Source: Bacteroidota bacterium (GTDB lineage Bacteria; Bacteroidota; Bacteroidia; Bacteroidales; FEN-979). Taken from it: a stretch of 64,000 nucleotides of DNA. Both the position numbers and the translations under genes were made by a program. Location of the stretch: positions 140,448 through 204,447 of the forward strand of contig JAPLDJ010000020.1 of assembly GCA_026391805.1 (NCBI GenBank), given 5' to 3'. Positions 34,024 through 43,398 of the stretch are shown here, one piece after another. The notes beneath the pieces were generated by a model. The model was not told where the DNA came from. It saw only the letters and a list, made by a program, of their open reading frames with translations, and did no database searches. Within the stretch, counting starts at the first letter, position 1. Every line of letters starts with the position of its first letter.

Positions 34024-37000
34024 ATGATAAACTTCTTTGAAGGATCGGGTAAGTATTTCGCGGTGGAATCAGACCATTCGCTCAACGACAATGACCTTCA
34101 GAAGCTCACCTGGCTTTTCGGAAATGCCCGTTTGCTTCCTACCCTCATGGTTGCCGGGAAATTCATTGGTCCCCGGAAAGAAATGATCACACCGTGGAGT
34201 ACGAATGCTGTTGAGATCACGCAGAATATGGGCATCCGCGGGATTAAGAGGATCGAAGAATTTACGATTTACGATTTACGATTTACGATTGGCAATTTAC
34301 AAAGTACAAATTACAAAGTACAAAGTACTCCTTACGATTCAATGCTGGAGCAGGTCTACAACGGACTTGAACAGGACATCTTCACCATCTACCATACGCC
34401 TGAACCTGTTTGTTTCATCGATGATATTGCTGCTTACAATTTGTCAACAGGACTTGCATTAAGTCCTGATGAGATCGGATACCTGGAGTTGTTAAGCCGT
34501 AAACTGGGACGGAGACTGACCGACAGCGAAGTATTCGGCTTTTCTCAGGTGAATTCGGAGCACTGCCGGCATAAGATCTTCAACGGAACTTTTATCATTG
34601 ATGAAAAGGAGATGCCCGAAACCCTTTTCGGCATGATCCGGAAGACATCGAAAGAACATCCCAGGCTGCTGGTTTCCGCTTACAGTGATAATGTTGCCTT
34701 CATTGAAGGACCGGAGATCGAGCAGTTTGCCCCGCGGACACAGGATAAACCGGATTACTTCTTTCTTAAGAAAATACAGTCCGTATTATCATTAAAAGCG
34801 GAAACCCATAATTTCCCGACCACCGTTGAACCTTTCAACGGGGCTGCTACTGGCTCAGGTGGAGAGATCCGCGACCGGATGGCAGGAGGGAAGGGGAGCA
34901 TCCCGCTGGCCGGGACGGCTGTTTACATGACCTCCTATCCGAGGATTGACGGGGGAAGGTCATGGGAGAAAAAGGTTCATCCCAGGAACTGGCTTTATAA
35001 GAATCCTGAAGAAATACTCGTCAAAGCCTCCAACGGCGCCAGCGATTTCGGAAATAAGTTCGGGCAGCCGGTGATCTGCGGATCGGTACTGACCTTTGAA
35101 CACGAGGAAGATGATAAGACCTACGGATACGATAAAGTGATCATGCTGGCCGGAGGGATCGGATTTGCACGCAGGGAGGACAGCCTGAAAGAGATGCCGG
35201 ATGTGAACCAGAAGGTGATCATCCTGGGCGGCGATAATTACCGTATCGGCATGGGCGGCGGGGCTGTTTCATCTGTCGCCACCGGCGAATACCACAACGC
35301 CATTGAGCTGAATGCCGTTCAACGTTCCAATCCCGAAATGCAGAAGCGTGTCTTCAATGCGATCCGCGCGATGACTGAAGCCGACCACAACCCGATCGTT
35401 TCGATCCATGACCATGGCGCCGGCGGCCACCTGAACTCCATCTCCGAGCTGATCGAAAGTACAGGCGGCGTGATCGATATCAATGCACTGCCATTGGGGG
35501 ATCCAACGTTGTCGGCAAAAGAGATCATCAGCAACGAATCACAGGAGCGGATGGGACTGCTGCTTGATCCGAAGGATGTTCCGCTGATGAAGAAAATTGC
35601 TGAACGCGAACGGGCCCCGATCTATGAAGCAGGCGAAACCACCGGCGACCATCAGCTTGTATTTACCGACCGGAAAGCCGGAACAAATCCCATCGACCTG
35701 AAGATCGAAGATTTTTTCGGGAAGCCGCCAAAGACTGTCATACGTGATATGTCATACGTCATGCGTCATACGTCACTTGTATATGAGAAGTCAAAGCTTC
35801 ATTACTACCTGAATGAGGTTTTGCAGCTCGAATCGGTTGCGTGCAAAGACTGGCTCACCAATAAAGTTGACCGGGCGGTTTCCGGGAAAATTGCGAAGCA
35901 GCAGACCTGTGGCACAATTCAGCTTCCGCTGAACAATCTTGGCGTTACAGCACTTGATTACAAAGGGGAGAAAGGCATTGCCACCTCCATCGGTCATGCG
36001 CCGGTGGCCGCATTGATCGATGCTGAAGCAGGATCACGGCTCTCCATCGCAGAAGCCCTGACCAACCTGGTATGGGCGCCATTGACCCATGGGCTGAACG
36101 GGGTTTCGCTCAGTGCAAACTGGATGTGGCCCTGTAAAAATCCGGGAGAGGATGCCCGGCTCTATGCAGCCGTGAAAGCGGCAAGCGATTTCGCGATCCA
36201 ACTAGGTCTTAACATTCCCACCGGCAAGGACTCGCTCTCGATGACACAGAAATATCCTGACGGAAGCGTGGTCATTTCCCCGGGAACCGTCATCATCTCT
36301 GCCGTCGGTGAGGTGAGCGACGTGAAAAAAGTGATCAGCCCTGCGCTGATTGATTTCCCGGGCAGCATGCTTGTATATATGAATTTTTCCGGGGGAACCT
36401 TCGAACTCGGCGGAAGCAGCTTTGCCCAGGTCATCAATCAGCTTGGCGAGCGGACCCCGGATATACTTGATGCTGCTTATTTCGCTAAAGCTTTTAATGC
36501 TGTCCAGAAAATGATCAATGCCGGAATGATCCTTTCCGGTCATGATATCTCTTCGGGTGGCCTGATCACAACCCTGCTCGAGATGACCTTCCCGGTTCAG
36601 GGAATCGGGATGGATCTCGACTTTACTACGCTTAGAGTGGATGATCCGGTCAAACTTTTGTTCAGCGAAAATCCCGGTATTGTTATCCAGGTGAAAGAGC
36701 TTGAACAAGCCGGTAAATTGTTGGATACGGCAGGAATTAAATGGCATTCCATTGGCAAAGCAGTCCAGGAGCGGCAACTAAACATCCGTAACGGGAACGA
36801 GGTTTTTTCTTTCGATATCGATCCGTTACGCGACACATGGTTCAAAACCTCCTACCTGCTCGATCGCCTGCAAAGCGGACCGGATCTGGCGCTGGAACGG
36901 TTTTCCAACTATAAAAATCAACCCCTCGACTTTTCTTTCCCCGGAACCTTTACCGGAAAAGCTCAACAATACGGTATTGATCTGAACCGGGAAACCCCGA

Positions 37001-37752
37001 CAGGAATAAAGGCGGCTGTTATCCGCGAGAAAGGGATCAACCGCGACCGTGATGCAGCATGGGCACTTTACCTGGCTGGATTTGATGTTAAGGATGTGCA
37101 CATGACCGACCTGATTTCCGGCAGGGAGAGCCTGGATGATTTGAATTTCATCGTGTTTGCAGGTGGCTTTTCCAATTCCGACGTGCTCGGTTCCGCCAAA
37201 GGATGGGCAGGGGCCTTCCTTTACAATGAAAAAGCAAAAGAAACACTGGAGCGATTCTATAAACGGGAAGATACCCTCAGCCTCGGTATCTGCAACGGCT
37301 GCCAGCTGATGGTCGAACTGGGCGTTCTTTACCCGGAAACGGAAGGACGTCCATATATGTCATGGAATGATTCGCATAAATACGAATGTACGTTTGTGAC
37401 TGTGGATGTGCAGGAAAATCATTCCGTCATGCTGAAATCCCTGGCGGGATCGCGGCTTGGAATCTGGTCTGCCCATGGCGAAGGGAAATTCAACTTCCCG
37501 CATGAAGAGGACAAATATCATATTCCTGCAAAATTCCTTTACAGTTCATACCCGGGAAATCCCAACGGCTCTCAATATGATGCCGCCTGTGTTGCATCCA
37601 CTGACGGCCGCCACCTCGCCATCATGCCGCACCTGGAAGACTCGGTCATGCCATGGCAATGGGCACATTATCCCGGAGACAGGGAATCTGATGAGGTAAC
37701 ACCGTGGGTTGAAGCTTTCGTAAATGCGAGAAGATGGGTGGAAAATAAATAG
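34024..37752 (+). CDS. purL: Phosphoribosylformylglycinamidine synthase, single-chain PurL with glutaminase
   Basis: A 1242-residue enzyme of purine synthesis step 4 (FGAR + Gln + ATP to FGAM), the long fused PurLQ form. Landmarks: FSQVNSEHCRHKIFNG, the first AIRS-like half with KAETHNFPTTVEPFNGAATG, GGDNYRIGMGGGAVSS, HDHGAGGHLNSISEL, a second half with HDISSGGL, and a C-terminal class I amidotransferase with nucleophile Cys in LGICNGCQLM and HGEGKF. Two in-frame low-complexity inserts encoded by 7-bp nucleotide arrays occur near residues 80-106 and 571-587. Both lie in expected linker regions, so the enzyme is probably active. The stop codon lies inside another word array. Confidence 0.96.
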   Translation: MINFFEGSGKYFAVESDHSLNDNDLQKLTWLFGNARLLPTLMVAGKFIGPRKEMITPWSTNAVEITQNMGIRGIKRIEEFTIYDLRFTIGNLQSTNYKVQSTPYDSMLEQVYNGLEQDIFTIYHTPEPVCFIDDIAAYNLSTGLALSPDEIGYLELLSRKLGRRLTDSEVFGFSQVNSEHCRHKIFNGTFIIDEKEMPETLFGMIRKTSKEHPRLLVSAYSDNVAFIEGPEIEQFAPRTQDKPDYFFLKKIQSVLSLKAETHNFPTTVEPFNGAATGSGGEIRDRMAGGKGSIPLAGTAVYMTSYPRIDGGRSWEKKVHPRNWLYKNPEEILVKASNGASDFGNKFGQPVICGSVLTFEHEEDDKTYGYDKVIMLAGGIGFARREDSLKEMPDVNQKVIILGGDNYRIGMGGGAVSSVATGEYHNAIELNAVQRSNPEMQKRVFNAIRAMTEADHNPIVSIHDHGAGGHLNSISELIESTGGVIDINALPLGDPTLSAKEIISNESQERMGLLLDPKDVPLMKKIAERERAPIYEAGETTGDHQLVFTDRKAGTNPIDLKIEDFFGKPPKTVIRDMSYVMRHTSLVYEKSKLHYYLNEVLQLESVACKDWLTNKVDRAVSGKIAKQQTCGTIQLPLNNLGVTALDYKGEKGIATSIGHAPVAALIDAEAGSRLSIAEALTNLVWAPLTHGLNGVSLSANWMWPCKNPGEDARLYAAVKAASDFAIQLGLNIPTGKDSLSMTQKYPDGSVVISPGTVIISAVGEVSDVKKVISPALIDFPGSMLVYMNFSGGTFELGGSSFAQVINQLGERTPDILDAAYFAKAFNAVQKMINAGMILSGHDISSGGLITTLLEMTFPVQGIGMDLDFTTLRVDDPVKLLFSENPGIVIQVKELEQAGKLLDTAGIKWHSIGKAVQERQLNIRNGNEVFSFDIDPLRDTWFKTSYLLDRLQSGPDLALERFSNYKNQPLDFSFPGTFTGKAQQYGIDLNRETPTGIKAAVIREKGINRDRDAAWALYLAGFDVKDVHMTDLISGRESLDDLNFIVFAGGFSNSDVLGSAKGWAGAFLYNEKAKETLERFYKREDTLSLGICNGCQLMVELGVLYPETEGRPYMSWNDSHKYECTFVTVDVQENHSVMLKSLAGSRLGIWSAHGEGKFNFPHEEDKYHIPAKFLYSSYPGNPNGSQYDAACVASTDGRHLAIMPHLEDSVMPWQWAHYPGDRESDEVTPWVEAFVNARRWVENK
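34264..34340 (+). repeat. In-gene heptamer array H5 within purL
   Basis: Eleven consecutive 7-bp units: ACGATTT words pass into ACAAAGT/ACAAATT words and return to ACGATTC. The translated stretch FTIYDLRFTIGNLQS lies between IEE and DSMLEQVYNGL, which are the normal flanking PurL sequences. Confidence 0.9.
35737..35785 (+). repeat. In-gene heptamer array H6 within purL
   Basis: Seven 7-bp units of GTCATAC and variants (GTGATAT, GTCATGC, GTCACTT, GTATATG). It encodes VIRDMSYVMRHTSLVYE in the linker before the second half of PurL (LNEVLQLESVACKDWLTNK). Confidence 0.9.
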
Positions 37753-37927
37753 CGAGATAGCGAAAAGCGAAATAGCGAAACTAAAAAATTTTATTGAACA
37801 CCGTAGGTGTGAAATTTTTCTAGCAGGAAAATGGCAGGAACAATTAAGAACCCCGCAGGGGTGACATTATTCTAGCAGGGAGAAAGTGATAACACTAAAA
37901 AACCCCATCGGGGTGAAATTATTGTAG
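37753..37927. repeat. Word array then three hairpin repeats upstream of SDR gene
   Basis: AGCGAAA/AGCGAAAT words run on from the purL stop codon. Three hairpin units follow, each a short CACC-n-GGTG or CCCC-n-GGGG stem plus TGAAATTATTCTAG-like tail: 37795-37825, 37848-37876 and 37900-37926. The third unit ends directly at the SDR start codon. A fourth, inverted, unit lies at 57546-57577. Confidence 0.8.
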
Positions 37928-38686
37928 ATGAAAAAGACAATTTTAATCACCGGTGCAACAAGCGGGTTCGGAAAGGCAATAGCAACGCGGTTTGCCATGG
38001 ATGGTAACGACCTGATCCTTACGGGCAGGAGGGAAGCCTTGCTGTTGGAACTGAGCGCTGAACTCAGAAAAAAATACAAGATCGAAGTTCTTTCCCTCTG
38101 CTTTGACGTGCGTGACATGGAGGCGGTTGAACTTGCCATTTCATCATTGCCGGAGGAATGGAAGGAAATTGATGTACTGGTGAACAATGCAGGGCTGGCC
38201 GTTGGAATGAACCCGATCCATGAAGGCATTATCGACGACTGGGAACGGATGATCGACACCAATGTTAAAGGGTTGCTCTACATGACACGGTTTGTTTCAC
38301 CCCTTATGGTGGAGCGGAAAAAGGGCCACATCATCAACATCGGATCGGTTGCCGGCAAGGAGGTTTACCCCATGGGCAATGTTTACTGCGGCTCGAAATT
38401 CGCCGTGGATGCCATTACCAAAGGCATGCGCATTGACCTGGTGTCGCATAACATCAAGGTCACCCAGGTTGCGCCCGGGGCTGCCGACACGGAATTCTCG
38501 CTGGTCCGCTTCAAGGGCGATAAGAAACGTGCCGATGCTGTTTATAAGGGCTTTCAGCCGATGGTTGCAGAAGATGTGGCAGAAGTCGTGTTTTATGTGA
38601 CAACCCTTCCCGATCATGTGAACATCAACGACCTGGTGATCATGCCAACGGCCCAGGCCAGTGCAGTGAACTTCTTCAAGGTTTAA
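37928..38686 (+). CDS. SDR family NAD(P)-dependent oxidoreductase (YdfG-like)
   Basis: A 252-residue classical short-chain dehydrogenase: cofactor motif TGATSGFGKAIA, NNAGLA, NIGSVAGKEVYPMGNVYCGSK with the catalytic Ser and YxxxK (Tyr-Cys-Gly-Ser-Lys), and PGAADTEFS. It is closest in feel to the YdfG/3-hydroxy acid dehydrogenase group, which reduces or oxidises small hydroxy acids such as serine or malonic semialdehyde. The leader is made of hairpin repeats, and a repeat element follows the stop by 2 bp. Substrate is inferred from group resemblance only. Confidence 0.9.
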   Translation: MKKTILITGATSGFGKAIATRFAMDGNDLILTGRREALLLELSAELRKKYKIEVLSLCFDVRDMEAVELAISSLPEEWKEIDVLVNNAGLAVGMNPIHEGIIDDWERMIDTNVKGLLYMTRFVSPLMVERKKGHIINIGSVAGKEVYPMGNVYCGSKFAVDAITKGMRIDLVSHNIKVTQVAPGAADTEFSLVRFKGDKKRADAVYKGFQPMVAEDVAEVVFYVTTLPDHVNINDLVIMPTAQASAVNFFKV

Positions 38687-38688
38687 TC

Positions 38689-38891
38689 AACCTCATCCCC
38701 CAGCAGGGGCTGACTATAAAGTAAAAAAAACAAAATGTCACGCAGAGTTACGCAAAGTTTTTCGCAGAGTTACGCAGAGTTATTTGGTACGTTATCAGTC
38801 ATCTGCGAAACTCTGCGATTTAATCTGCGAAACTCTGCGAGAAAAAAAATACTTTTTGGTCAGCCCCACGGGGGTTGAGGTGCAGGGGTCA
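38689..38891. repeat. TIR-bounded word-array element, copy R3 (CGCAGAG type)
   Basis: It fills the entire space between two convergent genes (SDR stop 38686, T9SS gene stop 38893). Left end CCCCCAGCAGGGGCTGACTA, right end ACTTTTTGGTCAGCCCCACG. The inner arms CGCAGAGTTA and AACTCTGCG mirror each other around GTACGTTATCAGTCATC. It is the best preserved match to R2 (inverted) and R4. Confidence 0.9.
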
Positions 38892-38892
38892 A

Positions 38893-40983
38893 TCACCTGA
38901 TGATAATAATCTTTCCGTTCGCCGTGAAATCCTTTGCCTGCGCATTAATGATGTAGATTCCTGAAGGAAGTCTGCTGACATCAAGCTGCACTTTTTTTTC
39001 TGAAGGCATCACGCTGGTGGAAAATACCTCGGTACCGCTGGTGCTGATCATTCGTATCCTCACAATTCCATTGACCGGCCTGCTGAACAGGATATTGACT
39101 GTTTCATTCGCAGGATTCGGATAGATCTTAAATGCTGGTGATGCCTGATCCGATAGGTCATTGGTGCCAAAGAAAGGATCTCCGCTGGGAAGCTTGCCTG
39201 TGGTGTAGCTGTTCCTGATGATATCGATCATCTGCCCCAACTTGTCCACCGACGGATTTAATGAGTCCGGCCCGGTGTAATCCCGGGCAAAGACAAATGC
39301 AATATCCACTTCCTGGACATCCCCGGGTTTAAACGTAAACGGCCCCATGGCCCCCACTCCACGGATATCACCCGGTGGGAGCCCTGCTGTTCTTGCTGTC
39401 CAGTTGACCGGATTAACAGGTACACAGCCTGTGCCCCAGCCCAATGAATCCGATCCACCGGGAAACATAAAATAACATTCCGGTCCAACTGTGCTATAAC
39501 CACTTCCACCGTACGTCATCACCTGGCCATCTTTCCATCTCCCTCTCTGGTAATTATAATAATCGGCAGCAACCGCCGGATTACCATGGATGGTTGCATC
39601 GTTATTATAGTAAAGGAACCGTGTCATTCCAAATCGTTCATTATCCACAATGGAATCTCCGAAATTGGTTCCGTTCACACTCTCATTGCATAACTGTTGA
39701 CCGCTATTATCAAACCTTGGGTTATCAACCCTGTCCGGATCCATGAACGGACCTCCAAGTATCGTTACAGACTGTGCCGGGGGATGTGCTCCGTATGCCT
39801 GCGGTTGAACCCAGCCATCAACAGGAGTGCCATTAAACCCTATGATACTGCTCCTTTCAACATCACAACCAATATAATCGTCGGTATACCATCCAATATC
39901 CATGTCAGCGAATGTACCAAAGTAAGTATTGAAATACGTTCTTGATGATCGGTTAAAAATTTTATAATTAAAGAATATCGTGTTTTTAAAAGCAGAATCG
40001 CCGGGCATGTCAAATGCGTAAGCCATCAGGTGGATCTCTGCCCTCATCTTTTTTCCCTGAGTTTCTTTATGGATATCCCTGTCATCATTAAAGATGGTAA
40101 AAACTGCTTCATCACCCCTGATCAACGGGTAATCGCCATCTGCAGCGTTATAAATTCCATCATTATTCCTGTCATGAAAAGGTGCAAGCCGGGCAGCCTG
40201 CCCGTAAGCCGGGGTGCCGTTTCCCGGCCAGGTTCTTATATTTACAGGTGTAATGTATCCGGAGCTGTTCCAATGGGAAATGTGGTATTCGACCTCCGAT
40301 TTTTTCACCTTCCAGACCCTGCTCCAAACGGTATCCTGGTAGATGGAGTAATTTACCGAATCCATTACCGGTCCGGCATAAAAATCAGGTTTTATGCCCG
40401 CTTGTCCGCCATAAGGACCCTGGCGGTAGATCTCTGCTGCCTGGTACAAGGTGCTGTCATCACCTCTTCCGCCCATCCATAGTGAAAAAGTATAAAGTGT
40501 GCTTTTCTGGCTCTCCTTTGGTATCCTGAACAATGAAAGACCCGATCCCCACAAACTGAATTCATTCCCGGTGGCGGATATGCCTGCTTTTACATTGTTG
40601 ATATCCAGTGAATCGTAGCTGTGATCATGGATCCGGTAAAGGATATGGGCACTTGAGGTTTTACTGAGTGTATAATCAATAATTGTGTACGTTCCCGTCA
40701 GGTTCCCGTTGAACCCCCAGACGGGTTGTACCAGGAAAGTGAAAAAACCCATATTGGTATTTGTGATGGTGACAAGGTTACCTCCTGACCCTCCACCGGT
40801 TATCTTTAGTGAATCACCATAGGGGACGGTATCGTTTTCCAGCAGGTTCACTGTTTTTGGAATTCCGGGATAAAGATCAACTGTGTCGTTAACCGCCGTG
40901 AGGGTTTGCGCCCTCGTCTGAGATGCAAACAACACACCCATCAGAATGATAGGAATCGGGAAAAAGGTGTAGCTTTTTTTCAT
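38893..40983 (-). CDS. Secreted protein with cadherin-like start and T9SS sorting domain
   Basis: A 696-residue protein. Signal peptide ends FASQTRAQ; next comes an Ig/cadherin-like strand set (AVNDTVDLYPGIPKTVNLLE). A long middle part has no recognised catalytic motif but contains Ca-binding-like DRNNDGIYNAADGDYP, as in EF-hand/dockerin-type loops. The C-terminus is a type A sorting domain: FKIYPNPANETVNILF, SGTEVF, LPSGIYIINA, GKIIIIR. It is downstream of the propeller protein with a 7-bp gap, so the two are co-transcribed. Function is unknown. Confidence 0.82.
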   Translation of the reverse strand: MKKSYTFFPIPIILMGVLFASQTRAQTLTAVNDTVDLYPGIPKTVNLLENDTVPYGDSLKITGGGSGGNLVTITNTNMGFFTFLVQPVWGFNGNLTGTYTIIDYTLSKTSSAHILYRIHDHSYDSLDINNVKAGISATGNEFSLWGSGLSLFRIPKESQKSTLYTFSLWMGGRGDDSTLYQAAEIYRQGPYGGQAGIKPDFYAGPVMDSVNYSIYQDTVWSRVWKVKKSEVEYHISHWNSSGYITPVNIRTWPGNGTPAYGQAARLAPFHDRNNDGIYNAADGDYPLIRGDEAVFTIFNDDRDIHKETQGKKMRAEIHLMAYAFDMPGDSAFKNTIFFNYKIFNRSSRTYFNTYFGTFADMDIGWYTDDYIGCDVERSSIIGFNGTPVDGWVQPQAYGAHPPAQSVTILGGPFMDPDRVDNPRFDNSGQQLCNESVNGTNFGDSIVDNERFGMTRFLYYNNDATIHGNPAVAADYYNYQRGRWKDGQVMTYGGSGYSTVGPECYFMFPGGSDSLGWGTGCVPVNPVNWTARTAGLPPGDIRGVGAMGPFTFKPGDVQEVDIAFVFARDYTGPDSLNPSVDKLGQMIDIIRNSYTTGKLPSGDPFFGTNDLSDQASPAFKIYPNPANETVNILFSRPVNGIVRIRMISTSGTEVFSTSVMPSEKKVQLDVSRLPSGIYIINAQAKDFTANGKIIIIR

Positions 40984-40990
40984 AAGATAA

Positions 40991-43285
40991 TTATTTTTTC
41001 ATGATCACAATTTTCCGGATGACCGACCAATTTTCTCCTTCAAGATTCAGGAAATAAACACCCTGACCTTCTGGAGAAAGATCCGGTTGAAAATCCGGAG
41101 CCGGATTATGAATCTCCTGTATGTTCTTTCCGTATGTATTGTAAATCGTCATTCTCTTTACCGGTTGTTCTGTTTCGATCTTTATAATCCCTGGAGAAGG
41201 AACAGGATAAACCCGGATGAATCCAGGATCAACATCATTTGTGCCTGCTGTTTTCTCCTTCTGGACGATTGTGAAACTGATCGTAGATAAATAGGGGGAG
41301 TACAGGAAAAATGATGCCTGTTTTTTAAAAGCGCTGAGGTTAGGTTTGAGGGTCGTAAAAACTACATATCCCTCTCCGTTTCCGTTCATCGGTTCGCAGT
41401 TCAGCCAGTCGGGCATGGTACCGATGACCGACCAGGTAACTCCCGTATGGATAAAAAGTGTATCGCTTATGCCGGAAAACTGGCTTAAGAACAATGTGTC
41501 AGGATCAACATTGAGTGTAAAGATCTGCGATAACGGTCGTTTCCAAACGCCCCGGTTTGAAGTACCCGCATAAGCAAATGCTCTGCTGACGATCACAGCA
41601 TTTACAGAAGTGTCTTCCAGTCCTTCATTTATCAGTGTCCAGGCACTTACATCCGATTGACGAAGTACGATCCCATTGACGTTGCTTCCGGAAAAAATGC
41701 TGGTATTGAATGCTGAAAAAAACGTAACGGGATTTCCGGCTAACGCATTATTTACCAGGATCCAGTTCTGCCCGTCATTGTCTGAGATGAACATGCCTTC
41801 CTGCGTTCCTGCCAGGATGCTGTTTCCGGATCTCCCGAGGGATAAAACAGACAGGCTGGTCAGCCCGTTGTTACGCTGATTCCAGTTGGTCCCTCCATCC
41901 GGAGAAAAATAGACTCCTTCTGATGGTGTTCCGGCTAATATTTTCCCGTTATTTATGATGAGTGAAGTGATATTGGATTCAGGAGGGCCGGTAATTCTAA
42001 ACCAATTGTTCCCGAAGTCATACGAATGGTAGATCCCATCCATCGTCCCGGCATATAAAAGTGTATCATCCACAGTAATTGTTGTGATATAAGGATTATC
42101 CAATCCATTGTTGACAGGGCTCCAGGTGTTTCCGTTATCGGATGAGCGAAAAGCCCCCAGTCCCTGAGTTCCTGCAAAAATTGAATTACCGGCTGATTCA
42201 AGGGAGGAGATAAAGGGACTCAATACTCCATTGCCTGTCTGTGCCCAATTGGTTCCGTAATCTGTTGAATAAAATACTCCGGCTCCCCATGTCCCGCAAA
42301 AAACATTGGTCCCGTTTTCTGCGAATGAGGTAATCCTTGCATTATGTAAGCCTGTATTAACCGATTCCCAGAAAGGGTTGTCAATCGGGGATGCAGATAT
42401 ACCTCCGCCCATGGTACCGGTAAACAAATCTGAAGTGGTGCATAGGAGCGACCGGATCCAGGAATTTGATAATCCAAGGTTGAATGGGATCCATGTCTGA
42501 CCCTCATCCGTGCTGGTAAAAACACCCTCCCGTCCCGTCCCGGCAAATACCCGTGATCCCGCAACGGAAAGTGCAGTAACGGATTCATTAACCGGCAAAC
42601 CGGTATTTGAAGAAACCCAGATGGTATCGAAGAGATCACAGGTATAAATACCGCCTGTTTCAGTTCCGGCAAAAACCCCCGATGAATCTGAAACCAGTGA
42701 GATAATGTCAGGATTACCCAGCCCATCATTCATCGGTTGCCAGTTGGAACCATTGTCGGCTGAACGATAAACCCCGTGTCCAAGGGTCCCTGCAAACATC
42801 CGGCTACCGGTCTTTATAATAGCATTCACGGGCACAGACGGAATTCCATTGGTGACATGCAACCAGTTTGCTCCATGGTTACCAGACATGAATAACCCTT
42901 CACCGGTTCCCGCAAATACATTCGTTCCGTCGGATAAAAGCGAAAATATATTTAAGTTGGTCAGGCCATTATTTGCCTCAGTCCATGATGTGCCGGAATC
43001 CGCAGAAAAATAGATTCCTCTGCCATAAAACCCGGCGAAAATATTCTGTCCCGAAATTGTAAGTGCATAAACCGCCGCTTTGGGCGCTCCGTTTTCCAGT
43101 GACGACCAGCTGATCACATTGTCAGGCGACCGGTAGAGACCTGCAGCTGTCCCGGCAAAAAGTTGATTTCCTCCATGAGCCAGGCAATAAACCGTGCCTC
43201 CAAAAGGACCGTTGGTCTCTGTCCACTGCGATTTGGCGGTGAAGTGGAGAAGCAGGATTGCTGCGATGATCAGAAATCGTTTCAT
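40991..43285 (-). CDS. Secreted YCF48/BNR-type beta-propeller with BACON and T9SS domains
   Basis: A 764-residue protein. Signal peptide MKRFLIIAAILLLHFTAKSQ. About 12-14 repeats of the form SxDxGxxWxxxNxGL ... VxAGTxxGxxxS (for example YFSADSGTSWTEANNGL) build one or two beta-propellers. A BACON-type domain follows (DPDTLFLSQFSGISDTLFI ... PDWLNCEPMNG), then a sorting domain (IRVYPVPSPGIIKIE, YNTYGKNI, QGVYFLNLE). Related proteins bind glycans or proteins on the surface. First gene of a two-gene unit with 38893-40983. Confidence 0.84.
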   Translation of the reverse strand: MKRFLIIAAILLLHFTAKSQWTETNGPFGGTVYCLAHGGNQLFAGTAAGLYRSPDNVISWSSLENGAPKAAVYALTISGQNIFAGFYGRGIYFSADSGTSWTEANNGLTNLNIFSLLSDGTNVFAGTGEGLFMSGNHGANWLHVTNGIPSVPVNAIIKTGSRMFAGTLGHGVYRSADNGSNWQPMNDGLGNPDIISLVSDSSGVFAGTETGGIYTCDLFDTIWVSSNTGLPVNESVTALSVAGSRVFAGTGREGVFTSTDEGQTWIPFNLGLSNSWIRSLLCTTSDLFTGTMGGGISASPIDNPFWESVNTGLHNARITSFAENGTNVFCGTWGAGVFYSTDYGTNWAQTGNGVLSPFISSLESAGNSIFAGTQGLGAFRSSDNGNTWSPVNNGLDNPYITTITVDDTLLYAGTMDGIYHSYDFGNNWFRITGPPESNITSLIINNGKILAGTPSEGVYFSPDGGTNWNQRNNGLTSLSVLSLGRSGNSILAGTQEGMFISDNDGQNWILVNNALAGNPVTFFSAFNTSIFSGSNVNGIVLRQSDVSAWTLINEGLEDTSVNAVIVSRAFAYAGTSNRGVWKRPLSQIFTLNVDPDTLFLSQFSGISDTLFIHTGVTWSVIGTMPDWLNCEPMNGNGEGYVVFTTLKPNLSAFKKQASFFLYSPYLSTISFTIVQKEKTAGTNDVDPGFIRVYPVPSPGIIKIETEQPVKRMTIYNTYGKNIQEIHNPAPDFQPDLSPEGQGVYFLNLEGENWSVIRKIVIMKK

Positions 43286-43398
43286 ATGTAACGATCAACG
43301 ATATCAAATATATGAAGAATGTCCAGATATTTTTCTTAAATTTGTTATTACACCTGAACTTAATGCTATTTCAGTTGATCCGGGTGTAAACGGCAAGT
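43286..43398. promoter_or_regulatory. Divergent promoter region between two secreted-protein genes
   Basis: TAAATTTG at 43337-43344 on the plus strand, and TATATTTG at 43312-43305 on the minus strand, match TAnnTTTG. The -33 TTG elements are not obvious. Confidence 0.45.
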
